64,000 nucleotides of DNA from assembly GCA_965223035.1 (NCBI GenBank), contig OZ244980.1:5580001-5644000 (forward strand). The letters run 5' to 3'. Source of the DNA: CAMDPA01 sp965223035. Its GTDB lineage: Bacteria; Pseudomonadota; Alphaproteobacteria; Rhizobiales; Hyphomicrobiaceae. This document shows, piece by piece, positions 41,840 through 51,564 of this stretch; within the stretch, counting starts at the first letter, position 1; every line of letters starts with the position of its first letter. Position numbers and translations under genes: made by a program. Below the pieces are notes generated by a model that saw nothing but the letters and a program-made list of their open reading frames with translations, searched no databases and was not told the DNA's origin.

Positions 41840-43315
41840 GTGGATGTCGCGATGACCGTGCTCGATTGGCTGGTGATCGGCGGCTACGGCCTCATCGTGT
41901 TGTTGGTCGGGTTTGCCGCCGGCCGGGGATCTGCGAACCAAGACGACTACTTCCTGGCGGGTCGGCGGCAAGGCTGGGCGCCGGTTGCAGCATCGACGTG
42001 GGCCACAAAGCTCTCGGCATTGACATTCATCGGCGTTCCCGGAGCGGCGATCGCCGGCAACTTCGCCTACGCGCAGCTATGGGTCGGTTCATTCCTCGCC
42101 GCCTATCTGGTGGCGGTGCTGTTCATCCCGGCATTCTACCGGCTCCGTGTCGCCACGGTCTATGAGTTCCTCGGCCACCGGCTGGGACCCCATACGCGGA
42201 CCAGCGCCGCCTTGGTGTTCATTGTCAGCCGCTGCCTGGCCAGTGCGGTCAGATTGGCCGGATGCGCCATCGCTGTGTCCGTCTTCTTCGGCATTTCGCT
42301 GATCCAGGCCATCGCTCTCAATGCCGGGATAGCTGTCATTTATGTGCTTACCGGCGGCCTACGTGCCGTGATTTGGACCGACACCCTGCAACTGGTGCTG
42401 TTTCTCTCTGGCGCAGTCGCAACCATCATTTACGTGGGCCTGGCGCTGCCCGGCGGTTTTGTCGATATCGTCGCAATCGGATCGTCGGTAGACAAATTTC
42501 AAATTTTCAATTTCGGGCTGGATTTGGCTGACGCCACCACATTTTGGACCGGGAACGTGTTTGCCCTTGTTCTGGGCTTGGCGACGGGTGCAGCGGATCA
42601 GGATATTGCGCAACGCGCCTTGGCCTGCCCAAATCCGCGACAAGCCAAGATCGCGGTGGTCTCGGCGGGAGCGGCGGACTTGCTCAGCACCCTCCTGTTC
42701 CTGGCGACTGGTGCCGCCGTATTCGCCTATTATAATGCCCTTCCCCAACAAGCAGTCGTGGATCTGGCTGCACAACATCGATACGATTACATCTTTCCGC
42801 ATTTCATTCGGCACGACTTACCCGCCGGACTTCGTGGCCTGTTGGTGGCCGCGCTGTTCGCGGCAGCGATGTCATCGCTTGATTCTGCCTTGTCCGGGCT
42901 CGCCTCTACAGCGCATTTCGACCTCAAGGCGTCGCGATGGTTCACATCGGACACCGGCCTTTTCGGACCTAGAATGATGGTTGTGCTGTTTGCGATCGTG
43001 CTGGTCGTGATCGCCATCTCGTTCGGCGCGCAACCGTCGATTCTATGGTTCGGCTTGAAGATCATGGGCTACACCTACGGTGGGCTGCTCGGGTTGTTTC
43101 TGCTCGCCGCATTGGCAAATCGTTGGGCCGACGACGGGCTCAGTGCGCTTGCGGTGGTGAGCAGCATTGCCGTCGTTGTCGCCGCCACACAACTTGACGT
43201 CGGCCCGGCGCCGATCCCCTGGCCCTGGGCCGTGGTGATCGGCTCAGCCTGGACCTGCGTCGCGTCGATGGCTCTAACGTACCTGCAACGGCGCTGCTGG
43301 CCACGCTCTCCGTGA
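41840..43315 (+). CDS. Sodium:solute symporter (SSS family)
   Basis: This 491-residue protein has about 13 membrane helices of the LeuT-fold SSS type. It begins DWLVIGGYGLIVLLVGFAAG, then the family motif YFLAGRRQGWAPVAASTWAT with LSALTFIGVPG, and the central GGLRAVIWTDTLQLVLFLSG. The sodium-site helix is GLLVAALFAAAMSSLDSALS then GLASTAHFD. The GTG start at 41840 is uncertain; ATG 41852 is possible. It is 301 bases after the amidohydrolase with nothing recognisable between. Ligand unknown; amide or organic acid uptake is inference from context. Confidence 0.9.
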   Translation: MDVAMTVLDWLVIGGYGLIVLLVGFAAGRGSANQDDYFLAGRRQGWAPVAASTWATKLSALTFIGVPGAAIAGNFAYAQLWVGSFLAAYLVAVLFIPAFYRLRVATVYEFLGHRLGPHTRTSAALVFIVSRCLASAVRLAGCAIAVSVFFGISLIQAIALNAGIAVIYVLTGGLRAVIWTDTLQLVLFLSGAVATIIYVGLALPGGFVDIVAIGSSVDKFQIFNFGLDLADATTFWTGNVFALVLGLATGAADQDIAQRALACPNPRQAKIAVVSAGAADLLSTLLFLATGAAVFAYYNALPQQAVVDLAAQHRYDYIFPHFIRHDLPAGLRGLLVAALFAAAMSSLDSALSGLASTAHFDLKASRWFTSDTGLFGPRMMVVLFAIVLVVIAISFGAQPSILWFGLKIMGYTYGGLLGLFLLAALANRWADDGLSALAVVSSIAVVVAATQLDVGPAPIPWPWAVVIGSAWTCVASMALTYLQRRCWPRSP

Positions 43316-43851
43316 CGGTCGGTGGTGACGGCGCCTGGCACGGGTTCAAACTCGACGTCCGAAACTGTTGATATCTCTGCTCCGGTTTCAAACTGCCCGC
43401 ACCGGCACTTGACGCTCGTTTACAAAGCGGCCAGCTGTCGTGTCGAATGACCAAGGTGGTGCGCGATCGCAGCGGGCGGTGCCGTGGATCAGAATGCTGG
43501 GCTGCAACAGAACGCCGCGATCCTTGCTCGCGCGGAGCGAGGTTGTTTGCGTGTGAGTTTGTCGTGCCTCAGATTGCCATCGCGATCATCCCACCAACCC
43601 GAACCGCGGCCGCTGTCGCTTGTCGAAGACGCACGATCGACGACCTTCTGGGAGTAATCACGGTTTCGAAGTCTTACCCGATGATCTGGTGAGCGGCACA
43701 CGACAAGCCGCCCGCCAACAGCTGGCGCCAAGGGGGCGGTAATCGCTCGCGATTATGCCAAAGTTGAGCGCTATCGCAGCGCTGACCCGGCGCGGAACTG
43801 CTTGTGACATGCATTAACACCGTCATGACGCAGCACGTGCCCTTTCATTGC

Positions 43852-44005
43852 CTAGAGCAACCTGCGTTTAATCGGAATCGGAACGATCCCGATTAAAGGC
43901 AGAAAGTTGCTCACCACTTTAAGAGCGATCATCTTTGCGCCTTAAATCGGAACCGGCGCAATTGGAATCGGCGTTGCGGTTCCGATTTAAGGCGCGATGA
44001 TCTAG
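43852..44005 (-). repeat. Family A element, long form (copy A12)
   Basis: CTAGAGCAACCTGCGTTTAA to GGCGCGATGATCTAG, CTAG at both ends and both hairpins intact. It lies 61 bases before the nucleotide-sugar dehydrogenase. The 43316-43851 gap shows no gene I can support. Confidence 0.92.
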
Positions 44006-44066
44006 GTGTCGCCAATCGGTCCAATGCCGCAGCTAACAGCGAGCCCGGCGTCGTGAGAGGACAAAG

Positions 44067-45353
44067 ATGACCCTTCCTGCCCTAGACACCCTGCGAATCG
44101 CCGTCATCGGCCTTGGTTATGTGGGCTTGCCACTTGCTGTCTACTTCGGGCAAAAATTTCCGGTGATCGGCTTCGACATCGACAGCCGGCGCATTGGTGA
44201 ATTGCGGCACGGGCTTGACCGCACCCGCGAGGTGTCCGCCGAAGAGCTGACCGCGGCGAGCCTGCTTGACTACACCAGTGACCCCGACGTGCTGGCGTCC
44301 TGCAACTTCTTTGTTGTCACGGTTCCCACGCCGATCGACGCCGCCAAGCGACCCGATCTCACCGCGCTAGAGAAGGCGAGCGAGACCGTAGGTCGGGCGC
44401 TGGCGCCCGGCGCTGTCGTGGTTTACGAATCGACAGTGTTCCCAGGCGCGACGGAAGAGGTGTGCGTTCCCATACTTGAGCGCACGTCCGGTTTCGTCTT
44501 CAACACGGATTTTTTCGTGGGTTACAGCCCGGAGCGGATCAATCCGGGGGACCATGAGCACCGGCTTCCGACCATCACCAAAATCACCGCGGGCTCGACG
44601 CCGGAGGTGGCCGATTTGGTGGACCAGGTCTATGCGAGCATTATCACCGCGGGCACCTACAAAGTGAGCTCGATCATGGTGGCGGAGGCGGCCAAGGTCA
44701 TCGAGAACATTCAGCGCGACGTCAACATTGCGCTGGTCAACGAGCTCGCGTTGCTGTTCAAGCGGATGGGGGTTGAAAGCCGCGAGGTATTCGATGCGGC
44801 CGGCACCAAGTGGAACTTTCACAACTATCGACCGGGCCTGGTCGGCGGCCACTGCATTGGCGTCGACCCCTATTACCTGACCCACAAAGCCAACATGCTC
44901 GGGTTTCACCCGGAGGTGATCCTGTCGGGTCGGCGGACCAACGATGACATGGCCCAGTTCTTGGCGCACGATGTGGTGTCCGTGATGCTGAAACGAAATA
45001 TGGCGGTGGGCTCTGCCAGGATTCTCGTCATGGGCTTTGCCTTCAAGGAGAACTGCCCGGATACGCGAAACACCAAGGTCGCCGAGCTGGTGGAAGAACT
45101 CACCTCTTTCGTACGCCAGATCGTGATCTTCGATCCCTTCGTCGACGCGGACGACGCGCGGGAGGCGTATGGATACGAGGTGGCAACCGCCTGGCCGGAA
45201 GGTCCGTTCGACGGCATCGTGCTGGCCGTCAGGCACAGCGCGTTCGTTGAGGCGGGTGTCGAACGGCTCAAAGCGATGTTGACGCCGTCGACGGGCTTTA
45301 TCTACGACGTGAAAGGGGCGTTCTCAATTGCCGCGAGCGATGCGCGCCTTTAG
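44067..45353 (+). CDS. wbpO: UDP-N-acetylhexosamine 6-dehydrogenase (TviB/WbpO type)
   Basis: This 428-residue enzyme oxidises the C6 hydroxyl of a UDP-HexNAc to a carboxylate in two NAD-dependent steps. The Rossmann motif is IAVIGLGYVGLPLAVYFG, PTPIDAAKRPDL binds the nucleotide, the catalytic cysteine is in VGGHCIGVDPYYLTHKA, and the substrate-binding lysine/asparagine are in AEAAKVIENIQRDVNIALVN. The closing domain has GFAFKENCPDTRNTKV. It is more like the GalNAc/GlcNAc dehydrogenases of O-antigen and Vi capsule than UDP-glucose dehydrogenase. The next gene is its expected pathway partner. Confidence 0.92.
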   Translation: MTLPALDTLRIAVIGLGYVGLPLAVYFGQKFPVIGFDIDSRRIGELRHGLDRTREVSAEELTAASLLDYTSDPDVLASCNFFVVTVPTPIDAAKRPDLTALEKASETVGRALAPGAVVVYESTVFPGATEEVCVPILERTSGFVFNTDFFVGYSPERINPGDHEHRLPTITKITAGSTPEVADLVDQVYASIITAGTYKVSSIMVAEAAKVIENIQRDVNIALVNELALLFKRMGVESREVFDAAGTKWNFHNYRPGLVGGHCIGVDPYYLTHKANMLGFHPEVILSGRRTNDDMAQFLAHDVVSVMLKRNMAVGSARILVMGFAFKENCPDTRNTKVAELVEELTSFVRQIVIFDPFVDADDAREAYGYEVATAWPEGPFDGIVLAVRHSAFVEAGVERLKAMLTPSTGFIYDVKGAFSIAASDARL

Positions 45354-45530
45354 TTTGGCGCGATGGCGAGCGCGGGCTCGGCAGAGGGAAACGGGGTCAG
45401 CGGCGAAGCGGTTGGCAACGGCACGTAGGTCTGCCAATGGGATCCGATTTGGCACGGGACACGATTGACGGCAATCGGTTGGTGGTAACGGGCGGTCAGC
45501 AACGGGCTGACGGCAAAATGGGGTATCGCG

Positions 45531-46520
45531 ATGAGTGATCGGCTAAAGACGTTTACGTTGATTGGAGTGGGCGGCTACATCGCGCCGCGCCATCTGCGGG
45601 CGATCAAAGAAAACAATGGCTTGTTGCTGGCAGCGCTCGATCCTTCGGATTCGGTCGGGATTATCGACAGCCACTTTCCCGACGCCCGGTTCTTTACCGA
45701 GTTCGAGCGATTTGACCGCTATATCGACCTCAAACGCCGATCTGGAGAAGGTATCGATTACGTCAGCATCTGCTCGCCGAACTATCTGCACGATGCGCAC
45801 GTCCGTTTCGCGTTGCGCTCGGGCGCCGAGGCGATCTGCGAAAAACCGCTCGTCCTTAATCCTTGGAACATCGATGGCCTGGCCACGATCGAGCGCGACA
45901 CCAACCGCAAGATCAACACCATCCTGCAACTGCGGCTGCATCCGGCCATCATCGCGTTGCGCGAGCAAATCGGCAACAGCGCCAACGACCGCATCCACGA
46001 AGTCGACCTAACCTACATCACCTCACGGGGGCGTTGGTATTATACCTCCTGGAAGGGCGATGAGGCCAAATCAGGTGGTATCGCCACCAATATTGGTGTC
46101 CACTTTTTCGACATGCTCGGTTTTGTGTTCGGTGGCTTGAAGCGCAACGTCGTCCACCATCGCGCCGCGGACTGCGCGGCCGGCTATCTCGAGTATCAAC
46201 GCGCCCGCGTTCGCTGGTTCTTGTCGATCAACGTGCGTGATGTTCCGGCCCATTTACGGGACAAGCAGCGGACGTTCCGCTCCATCACGGTCGATGGCAA
46301 GGAGCTGGAGTTCTCAGAAGGGTTCACCGACCTTCACACGTTGAGCTATCGCGAGATCATGGCCGGCAATGGCTTTCCACTTGAAGAGGTCCGTCAATCC
46401 ATCGAAACGGTTGCGAAAATCCGAACGGCCGATATCGAACTCAACAAGGGTGAGCAACATCCGTTCTTGGCCGCCGTTCGCAAGGACGAGGGCAGATACC
46501 GCAATGGCTGGCCGGTCTAA
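45531..46520 (+). CDS. wbpB: UDP-N-acetylglucosaminuronate 3-dehydrogenase (WbpB/WlbA, Gfo/Idh/MocA family)
   Basis: This 329-residue oxidoreductase has LIGVGGYIAPRHLRAIKEN (NAD site), DSVGIIDSHFP, YVSICSPNYLHDAH, EAICEKPLVLNPWN (catalytic lysine in EKP), LTYITSRGRWYYTSWKGDEA and IATNIGVHFFDMLGFVFGGL, a set specific to WbpB/WlbA. It oxidises C3 of UDP-GlcNAc uronic acid before transamination, on the route to UDP-2,3-diacetamido sugars. Its substrate is the product of the preceding dehydrogenase, 177 bases upstream. The later aminotransferase and acetyltransferase (WbpE, WbpD) are not in the window. Confidence 0.9.
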   Translation: MSDRLKTFTLIGVGGYIAPRHLRAIKENNGLLLAALDPSDSVGIIDSHFPDARFFTEFERFDRYIDLKRRSGEGIDYVSICSPNYLHDAHVRFALRSGAEAICEKPLVLNPWNIDGLATIERDTNRKINTILQLRLHPAIIALREQIGNSANDRIHEVDLTYITSRGRWYYTSWKGDEAKSGGIATNIGVHFFDMLGFVFGGLKRNVVHHRAADCAAGYLEYQRARVRWFLSINVRDVPAHLRDKQRTFRSITVDGKELEFSEGFTDLHTLSYREIMAGNGFPLEEVRQSIETVAKIRTADIELNKGEQHPFLAAVRKDEGRYRNGWPV

Positions 46521-46618
46521 AGCGCGTCAGTGTTAGCTGGGACCATCCCACGCCTCCGCCCGGCCACTCAATGGCATGATGTTCTGGTTGACCCGGCGGG
46601 GGAGCGGGACGGCACGGC
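46520..46618. repeat. Family B repeat (copy 4)
   Basis: GCTGGGACCATCCCACGCCT then CCGCCCGGCCACTC, the centre GGCATGATG, and CCCGGCGGGGGAGCGGGACG. It starts at the wbpB stop codon and lies between convergent genes. Confidence 0.6.
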
Positions 46619-46764
46619 GGTTCCGCGTCACGAGGAAATGAACTCAACGCGGAGCGTTGCGCTGCACGTCAGCGGAGATCATGTCGCGGTCGCGGCGCTG
46701 CAGACTTGGCGCCGCGCAAGCGGGCGCGCGAACCTTGCTGCGGCGCCTGGCAAAGTCTGACCGC

Positions 46765-48030
46765 TTACGGGCTTTCGCGCCTGAGACGTCCCATGGTCGC
46801 CTGATCCACGCCCTCAAGCTCGGCCCGAACTTGCGCAGCACGATGCCGATAGGTATGTGCGCTGAGGACGTGATCAAGTGCCTGGTCGACAATGCGCTGG
46901 CAGCTCCGCCAATCCTTTAACCGCAGGACCGCATCGGCAGCATTGGCGTAATCGGGATCCAATGCGATGTAGTGCTCGTCGGGCGTCAGAATGTCATTGA
47001 ACCGCCCGCGCAACATAATTTGACAGGTCTTGGTACCGATAGCATCAAAATGGCGCGAAGAGATCGCCTTGCCGTACACCGGGGCGGGCTCCGCATCACG
47101 GAAAAATAGGTCATGCAGCTCGGAGAACGGAGTCTTGAAATCCTCGAAAATTTCGAACTTCACCGGGCTGCGCTTAAGCAATCCCCAAATCGTGGATTTC
47201 ACCGACCAAGGCAGGCGCCTGGCCAGGCCGCGCAGCGGACCCTGGTTCGAAATTGTGAGGCTGCTCCGCTTTTGCTTCAGGTAGGAGTGAATCCGCGTAA
47301 TGCGCGCGTCATCCTGCTCCAAATACCAGCTCCCCGTCTCAGTCGAAATCGTGGCGCGACACCTCGCCAGAAACGCAGCCCACTGCGTGCGGCTTAAGCG
47401 ATTGTCCTCGCTGATATCAACATTTAACTTGAAACGGTCCGCGTTCTCGCGAAAGAACCCGATTAATCCGTTGCGATCATCGTCACCGAGAAATGCCGGG
47501 TAGCGATAGCCTTTGACGCCGATGTCCAAGCAACGATCGGAAAAGGCAGGACCAGGCTTGAAAATCTTGGGATTGAGCGCGTGCGGAACAGAGATGATCC
47601 GCAGCCCCTTGCCGCCGTATAAAAAGGTTCCGGCCTCGGCGAGGAGCTGCGTTGCTACGACGTCGCAGCGCGCCAGCGTGAACAGCCGCACCTTCTCGAG
47701 CAGCGAGACGTAAGGGGAGTTGAACTCGTTGCCGACAAAGCTCAGCAGCTTCGCACGCTTGCGCTCTCCCAGAATGGGCGCGATCGGCGCGAAATACTCC
47801 AACGTGTCGCTGTTGCAGCTATGCAGCATGATGATCGCATCGAAGTCCTCGACCATGCCAGCCAAGCGACTGGGCGTCATGTGCAGCAGGTTCTCGACCT
47901 GACAGTCGAATTCCGGGCTCTCGCAAAACGCATCGCGCCAGTCGTCATAGTAGGCGGCGCGGCTTGGATAGACCAACGTCAAAACCAGCGTCCGCACACG
48001 GCTGACACCGAGTTCAGCCTTTGAAACCAT
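46765..48030 (-). CDS. Glycosyltransferase with CgeB-type C-terminal domain
   Basis: This 421-residue protein looks like a GT-B-fold transferase. The N-terminal half (TLVLTLVYPSRAAYYDDWRD, FDAIIMLHSCNSDTLEYFAP, LLSFVGNEFNSPY) precedes a C-terminal nucleotide-sugar half with ISVPHALNPKIFKPGPAF, CRATISTETGSWYLEQDDAR, IGTKTCQIMLRGRFNDILTP and YIALDPDYANAADAVLRLKD, ending LSAHTYRHRAAQVRAEL. The late G-T-K/R-x-x-E-like block and H-T-Y-R-H-R-A tail are typical of CgeB-like transferases. ATG 48030 is the start. It converges with the wbpO-wbpB pair and probably adds a sugar to a surface polysaccharide. Confidence 0.78.
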   Translation of the reverse strand: MVSKAELGVSRVRTLVLTLVYPSRAAYYDDWRDAFCESPEFDCQVENLLHMTPSRLAGMVEDFDAIIMLHSCNSDTLEYFAPIAPILGERKRAKLLSFVGNEFNSPYVSLLEKVRLFTLARCDVVATQLLAEAGTFLYGGKGLRIISVPHALNPKIFKPGPAFSDRCLDIGVKGYRYPAFLGDDDRNGLIGFFRENADRFKLNVDISEDNRLSRTQWAAFLARCRATISTETGSWYLEQDDARITRIHSYLKQKRSSLTISNQGPLRGLARRLPWSVKSTIWGLLKRSPVKFEIFEDFKTPFSELHDLFFRDAEPAPVYGKAISSRHFDAIGTKTCQIMLRGRFNDILTPDEHYIALDPDYANAADAVLRLKDWRSCQRIVDQALDHVLSAHTYRHRAAQVRAELEGVDQATMGRLRRESP

Positions 48031-48357
48031 GGGCGTGTTCCAAGTTCGAGCCGTCAAGCGATCAAGCCCGCCAAGTTCCACGCATGCACTATGGTTACAT
48101 TGAATTTCATGCTGCGGCCCAATGCCTCCGCGGATCAATATCCATCCAAGCTCGTAGTTTGCCTCTGGCACACGCCCCCCTCGCAGTCCCAATAGCAGAA
48201 CTCCACCATTCTTGGCTAGCCGACCAGCCGCCACGCATCCGATTCCCACACGGATAACCTGTTGAAATATCGTCTGTCGAGACGCCGGCGACGCGTGGGC
48301 GGGCAAGTATTTGCCGACCTCTCAGCGCTGCCTCGCCACCGACGCCAAGAGCGCTCC

Positions 48358-48452
48358 AGCGCGAGCTCGAACCATCCTGATCCTAGCCACCCACACCAGC
48401 GGGCCATGGAGGGCCGGGTGGGAGAGCGGGAACGATCCAGCGCACTCTGACG
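48358..48452. repeat. Family B repeat, diverged
   Basis: GCTCGAACCATCCTGATCCT then AGCCACCCACACCAGCGGGC on the left, and GGTGGGAGAGCGGGAACGAT then CCAGCGCACTCTGACGC on the right. The remaining 48453-48747 stretch holds no supported gene. Confidence 0.5.
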
Positions 48453-48747
48453 CGCCATTGTGCCACGTCATCCGGCACGTGAGACCCATCACCGGTTCCG
48501 TCCGGCCGGATCAAGCTCCCGACGGCTGAGGCAGACCAAGCCGATCCATCCCCACAACGCGACCGCACCTCGAACGCCATCGTCAGCTCGACCACAGCCA
48601 CCGCCGTTGCTGAAGCGTCGTCGTGAGCGCGCGGGAGGCCGCCACGTGCAGCGCCGTGACCGGCGCGGCGCAGGACCGCCTTCTCCCTTGCACCTGTGGA
48701 CGGCCCGGGCCACCCTGCCCCTCCACCAACGTCAGGGCTTGGCATCG

Positions 48748-50007
48748 ATGCGTAACCGCAGCTCCGCTTTGTCGGCGTTGGCCAGAGCGCCCGTCATCCG
48801 GGTCTGGCGACATCGCGACTTTGCACTGATGATGTCGGGCATCGGCCCCTATTACACCACGGGATGGATCCAGCGCATCGCGATCGGCTGGTTGGCGTGG
48901 GATTTGAGTGGGTCCCCGGCCTGGCTAGGGGCGGTGGCGATGGGGGAATTGGCGCCGATGCTGTTGATCTCCCCGTTCGCCGGAGCGCTGGTGGATCGGT
49001 GGGACCCGGCCAAGCAGATGAAGCTCACATTGACGGGCCTGCTCGGCGTATCCGCGATCATGGGCTTGGCGACGTTCGGCGGCGTCATGACGATCGACAT
49101 CTTGTTTGCGCTGGCGCTGATCAATGGCGCGCTGATCTCGCTCTACAATGCCGCGCGCCAGACCTTGGTCCCGGCATCGGTCCCTCGCAGTGATTACCCC
49201 AGCGCCGTTTCGCTCGACTCGGCGCTGTTTCATGGATCGCGGTTCATCGGTCCGATCCTGGCGGCGTTGGTGATCAAGCACCTCGGCATCGGCTATGCTT
49301 TCCTGATTCACGTCGCCGGCTGCGCGATCTTTATTCTCAACGTGACGCGAACCCGGATTCCACCGCCGGTACGCAAATCCCGGCCGAAGCGGTTGCTGAC
49401 CGAAGTGCTTGAGGGTGTGCGCTACGTGCGAAATCAGCCCGGTATCGTCACGTTGTTCATAACCTTAGCGATCGTGTCGACCGTCGCCCGCCCGATCCAA
49501 GATTTTCTGCCGGGGTTCGCCGATGTGGTGTTCAAATCAGGGGTCGATGGCTTGGCCATGCTCGCCTCATCGCTCGGCCTCGGCGCGTTGTCGGGAGCGA
49601 CATGGATTGCAATGCGGGGGCATACCCGCGGCATGACTCACATCATCGGCTTCGCCACGTTAGGCATGGCGGCGGCCCTGCTCGGGTTTACGGGCACCGA
49701 GCAACTGCTATGGGGCGCCACGTTTGCCATGCTGGTGGGATTTGCGCTCACCGTGATGTCGACGGGCATCGCGACGATGACCCAAATGGCCGTCTCCGAC
49801 GACATGCGTGGCCGGGTGATGAGCCTTTATGCCATGATCTATCGGGGCATGCCCGCGTTCGGCACGCTGGCGATCGGGCTAGCGGCGGAAAGCCTGGGTC
49901 TGCGCGTCGCCTTCGCCGTCGCCGCGGCCATCTGCCTGGGGGCTTGGTTGGTCCTGACGCCCCGCGCGGCTGCAGTCGATGCCGCGTTGAACGAGGCGCG
50001 TCGCTAA
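48748..50007 (+). CDS. MFS transporter of the EntS-like (MFS_3) group
   Basis: This 419-residue protein has 12 membrane helices. It begins RAPVIRVWRHRDFALMMSGI at the usual N-terminus of the group; the family loop-2 motif is AGALVDRWDPAKQMKLTLTG, and NGALISLYNAARQTLVPASV, AVSLDSALFHGSRFIGPILA and VSDDMRGRVMSLYAMIYRGM are characteristic of EntS-like exporters. ATG 48748 is chosen; the frame upstream to 48460 is Arg/Pro-rich without family character. Possible substrates are siderophores, drugs or an intermediate of nearby polysaccharide genes; context does not decide. Confidence 0.88.
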   Translation: MRNRSSALSALARAPVIRVWRHRDFALMMSGIGPYYTTGWIQRIAIGWLAWDLSGSPAWLGAVAMGELAPMLLISPFAGALVDRWDPAKQMKLTLTGLLGVSAIMGLATFGGVMTIDILFALALINGALISLYNAARQTLVPASVPRSDYPSAVSLDSALFHGSRFIGPILAALVIKHLGIGYAFLIHVAGCAIFILNVTRTRIPPPVRKSRPKRLLTEVLEGVRYVRNQPGIVTLFITLAIVSTVARPIQDFLPGFADVVFKSGVDGLAMLASSLGLGALSGATWIAMRGHTRGMTHIIGFATLGMAAALLGFTGTEQLLWGATFAMLVGFALTVMSTGIATMTQMAVSDDMRGRVMSLYAMIYRGMPAFGTLAIGLAAESLGLRVAFAVAAAICLGAWLVLTPRAAAVDAALNEARR

Positions 50008-50008
50008 A

Positions 50009-50107
50009 GCGTTTCAGTTCGCTGGATCCATCCCGCTCCCGCTTCCAGCCACCGGCAACGTCGCGCCATGGGCTGGCCAAGCGGGGAGCGGGCCGGCACG
50101 GCAAATC
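50009..50107. repeat. Family B repeat (copy 5)
   Basis: GCGTTTCAGTTCGCTGGATC then CATCCCGCTCCCGC on the left and CAAGCGGGGAGCGGGCCGGC on the right, around GCGCCATGGGC. It lies between convergent genes directly after the MFS stop. Confidence 0.65.
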
Positions 50108-50186
50108 GGTCTAAGGCGGATATGAATTGGCCGGCACCAACGACGCCAACGGTGGGTGCAGCCCGCCGAACGAGCGCGCGCGCACG

Positions 50187-51404
50187 TCAGACGATCTCAT
50201 CTGCGCGCTGCTGCATGGCGATCAGCGAGCTGCGCCGGACGAAGTCGCGGTGGGCGACGGGGTCGGCGGCGATCCGGCGCAAGTTATCGAGATTGGCTTG
50301 TCGGACCTTTGGGTCGCGCTCCTCCAACGTGCGCTTGTTGGCGATCGACTGCGCCTGAACGTATTCGATCGCCGTCAATCGGCGCTGGCGGTCGTAACGC
50401 GCGAGCAGCGGCTCGGGCGCGGCGCCGCGCCAGATCTCGTGCAGCTTGTCGGCCAGGTTGAGGCCGTCTTGAAAGCCGCTGTTCATGCCCATACCGCCGA
50501 TCGGGTTGTTGATGTGCGCTGAATCGCCGGCCAGCGCGATCCGGCCCTGATAGAACGCGCCGGCCACCCGCTGGTGCACGTGGTACATGTTGCGGTGGAC
50601 GACCTCGACCGATCCGGCCCCAGGCAGACACTCGGCGAACCGGGCGTTGATCCACGCATCGCTCATGACGTCCTCGTCGGATTCCCCGGTCTTGGCTGGA
50701 AAAACGCAGCGCCACAGCCCCTCGAACTGCTCGCCGGGCACCTTCATCAAAGCAACCCAGCGTTCCGGGTGCGCGCAATAATTCCGCAGGCGGAAGCCCA
50801 TGGCCTGTTCCAAGTCGCGGGTGGTGGTGACGATGTTGAAGCGCTCCGGCCAGGTGAAGCCTTCAAAACTCACGGCCAAAGCTTGGCGCACGATCGAACG
50901 ACCGCCGTCGCATCCCACCAGCCAACGGCCGCGATGCACCTCCTGGCTGCCGTCGGGCAGGCGGACGGTGGCCTCGACCCAATCGGGTCCCTGGCGCACG
51001 GCGACCACATCGACCGGTCGCCGCATCGTGAAATCGGGGTAGCGCGCCGCGGCCTGCAAGGCGGTCAACACGGTTTTGTGCTGCTCCAGTTGGATGACGA
51101 AGGGATAGTCGGTGTCGCCGGCCAGATATCGATAATCGAATTCGGCCACGATCTCTTGCGTGATGCGATCGCGCCATTGAAAGAGCGGCGATTCCAAGCC
51201 CTGGCGGATCAGCGCGTCGGTCAGTCCCAACGTCGCGAACAGGTCGAGCGTGGACGGCTGCAGCGTCGCCGCACGATGATCCTCCGCCGGCTTGTCGAGC
51301 CGGTCAAATACTGTCACCGGGATACCGTGCATGGCCAGCCGCAGCCCGGTGATGGTGCCAACCGGCCCGCCGCCGACGATCAAGATGCGGTCGATGTCTG
51401 GCAT
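50187..51404 (-). CDS. FAD-dependent aromatic-ring monooxygenase (PheA/TfdB type)
   Basis: This 405-residue flavoprotein is of the p-hydroxybenzoate-hydroxylase fold. The FAD dinucleotide motif is RILIVGGGPVGTITGLRLAM, the DG motif is WLVGCDGGRSIVRQAL, and the ribityl-binding GD motif is RIALAGDSAHINNPIGGMGM then NSGFQDGLNLADKL. It would hydroxylate a phenolic or heteroaromatic ring with NAD(P)H and O2. ATG 51404 has GGAGGA upstream, so the longer frame is rejected. The relative shortness (TfdB is about 600) shows the C-terminal thioredoxin-like domain is missing. It is divergent from a ring-opening amidohydrolase gene, suggesting one catabolic unit. Confidence 0.9.
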   Translation of the reverse strand: MPDIDRILIVGGGPVGTITGLRLAMHGIPVTVFDRLDKPAEDHRAATLQPSTLDLFATLGLTDALIRQGLESPLFQWRDRITQEIVAEFDYRYLAGDTDYPFVIQLEQHKTVLTALQAAARYPDFTMRRPVDVVAVRQGPDWVEATVRLPDGSQEVHRGRWLVGCDGGRSIVRQALAVSFEGFTWPERFNIVTTTRDLEQAMGFRLRNYCAHPERWVALMKVPGEQFEGLWRCVFPAKTGESDEDVMSDAWINARFAECLPGAGSVEVVHRNMYHVHQRVAGAFYQGRIALAGDSAHINNPIGGMGMNSGFQDGLNLADKLHEIWRGAAPEPLLARYDRQRRLTAIEYVQAQSIANKRTLEERDPKVRQANLDNLRRIAADPVAHRDFVRRSSLIAMQQRADEIV

Positions 51405-51564
51405 ATCACCATGTTCCTCCAAGGGCGTAACGATCGGGATTATATCGTCAAGCTTGCCTTCCCGTTGATGCCCAGTACAGTTCCGCTCGGTACGGCGCGT
51501 CAACGATCGCCGTCGCGGCGCGTGGGCGCCAGGGCCAGATCCAGCAAGCCAAGGGAGATGCCGG

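Noticed and set aside
44367..45236. 289-codon minus-strand frame opposite the UDP-sugar dehydrogenase
   Set aside because: It lies wholly inside a conserved gene on the other strand and shows no family features.
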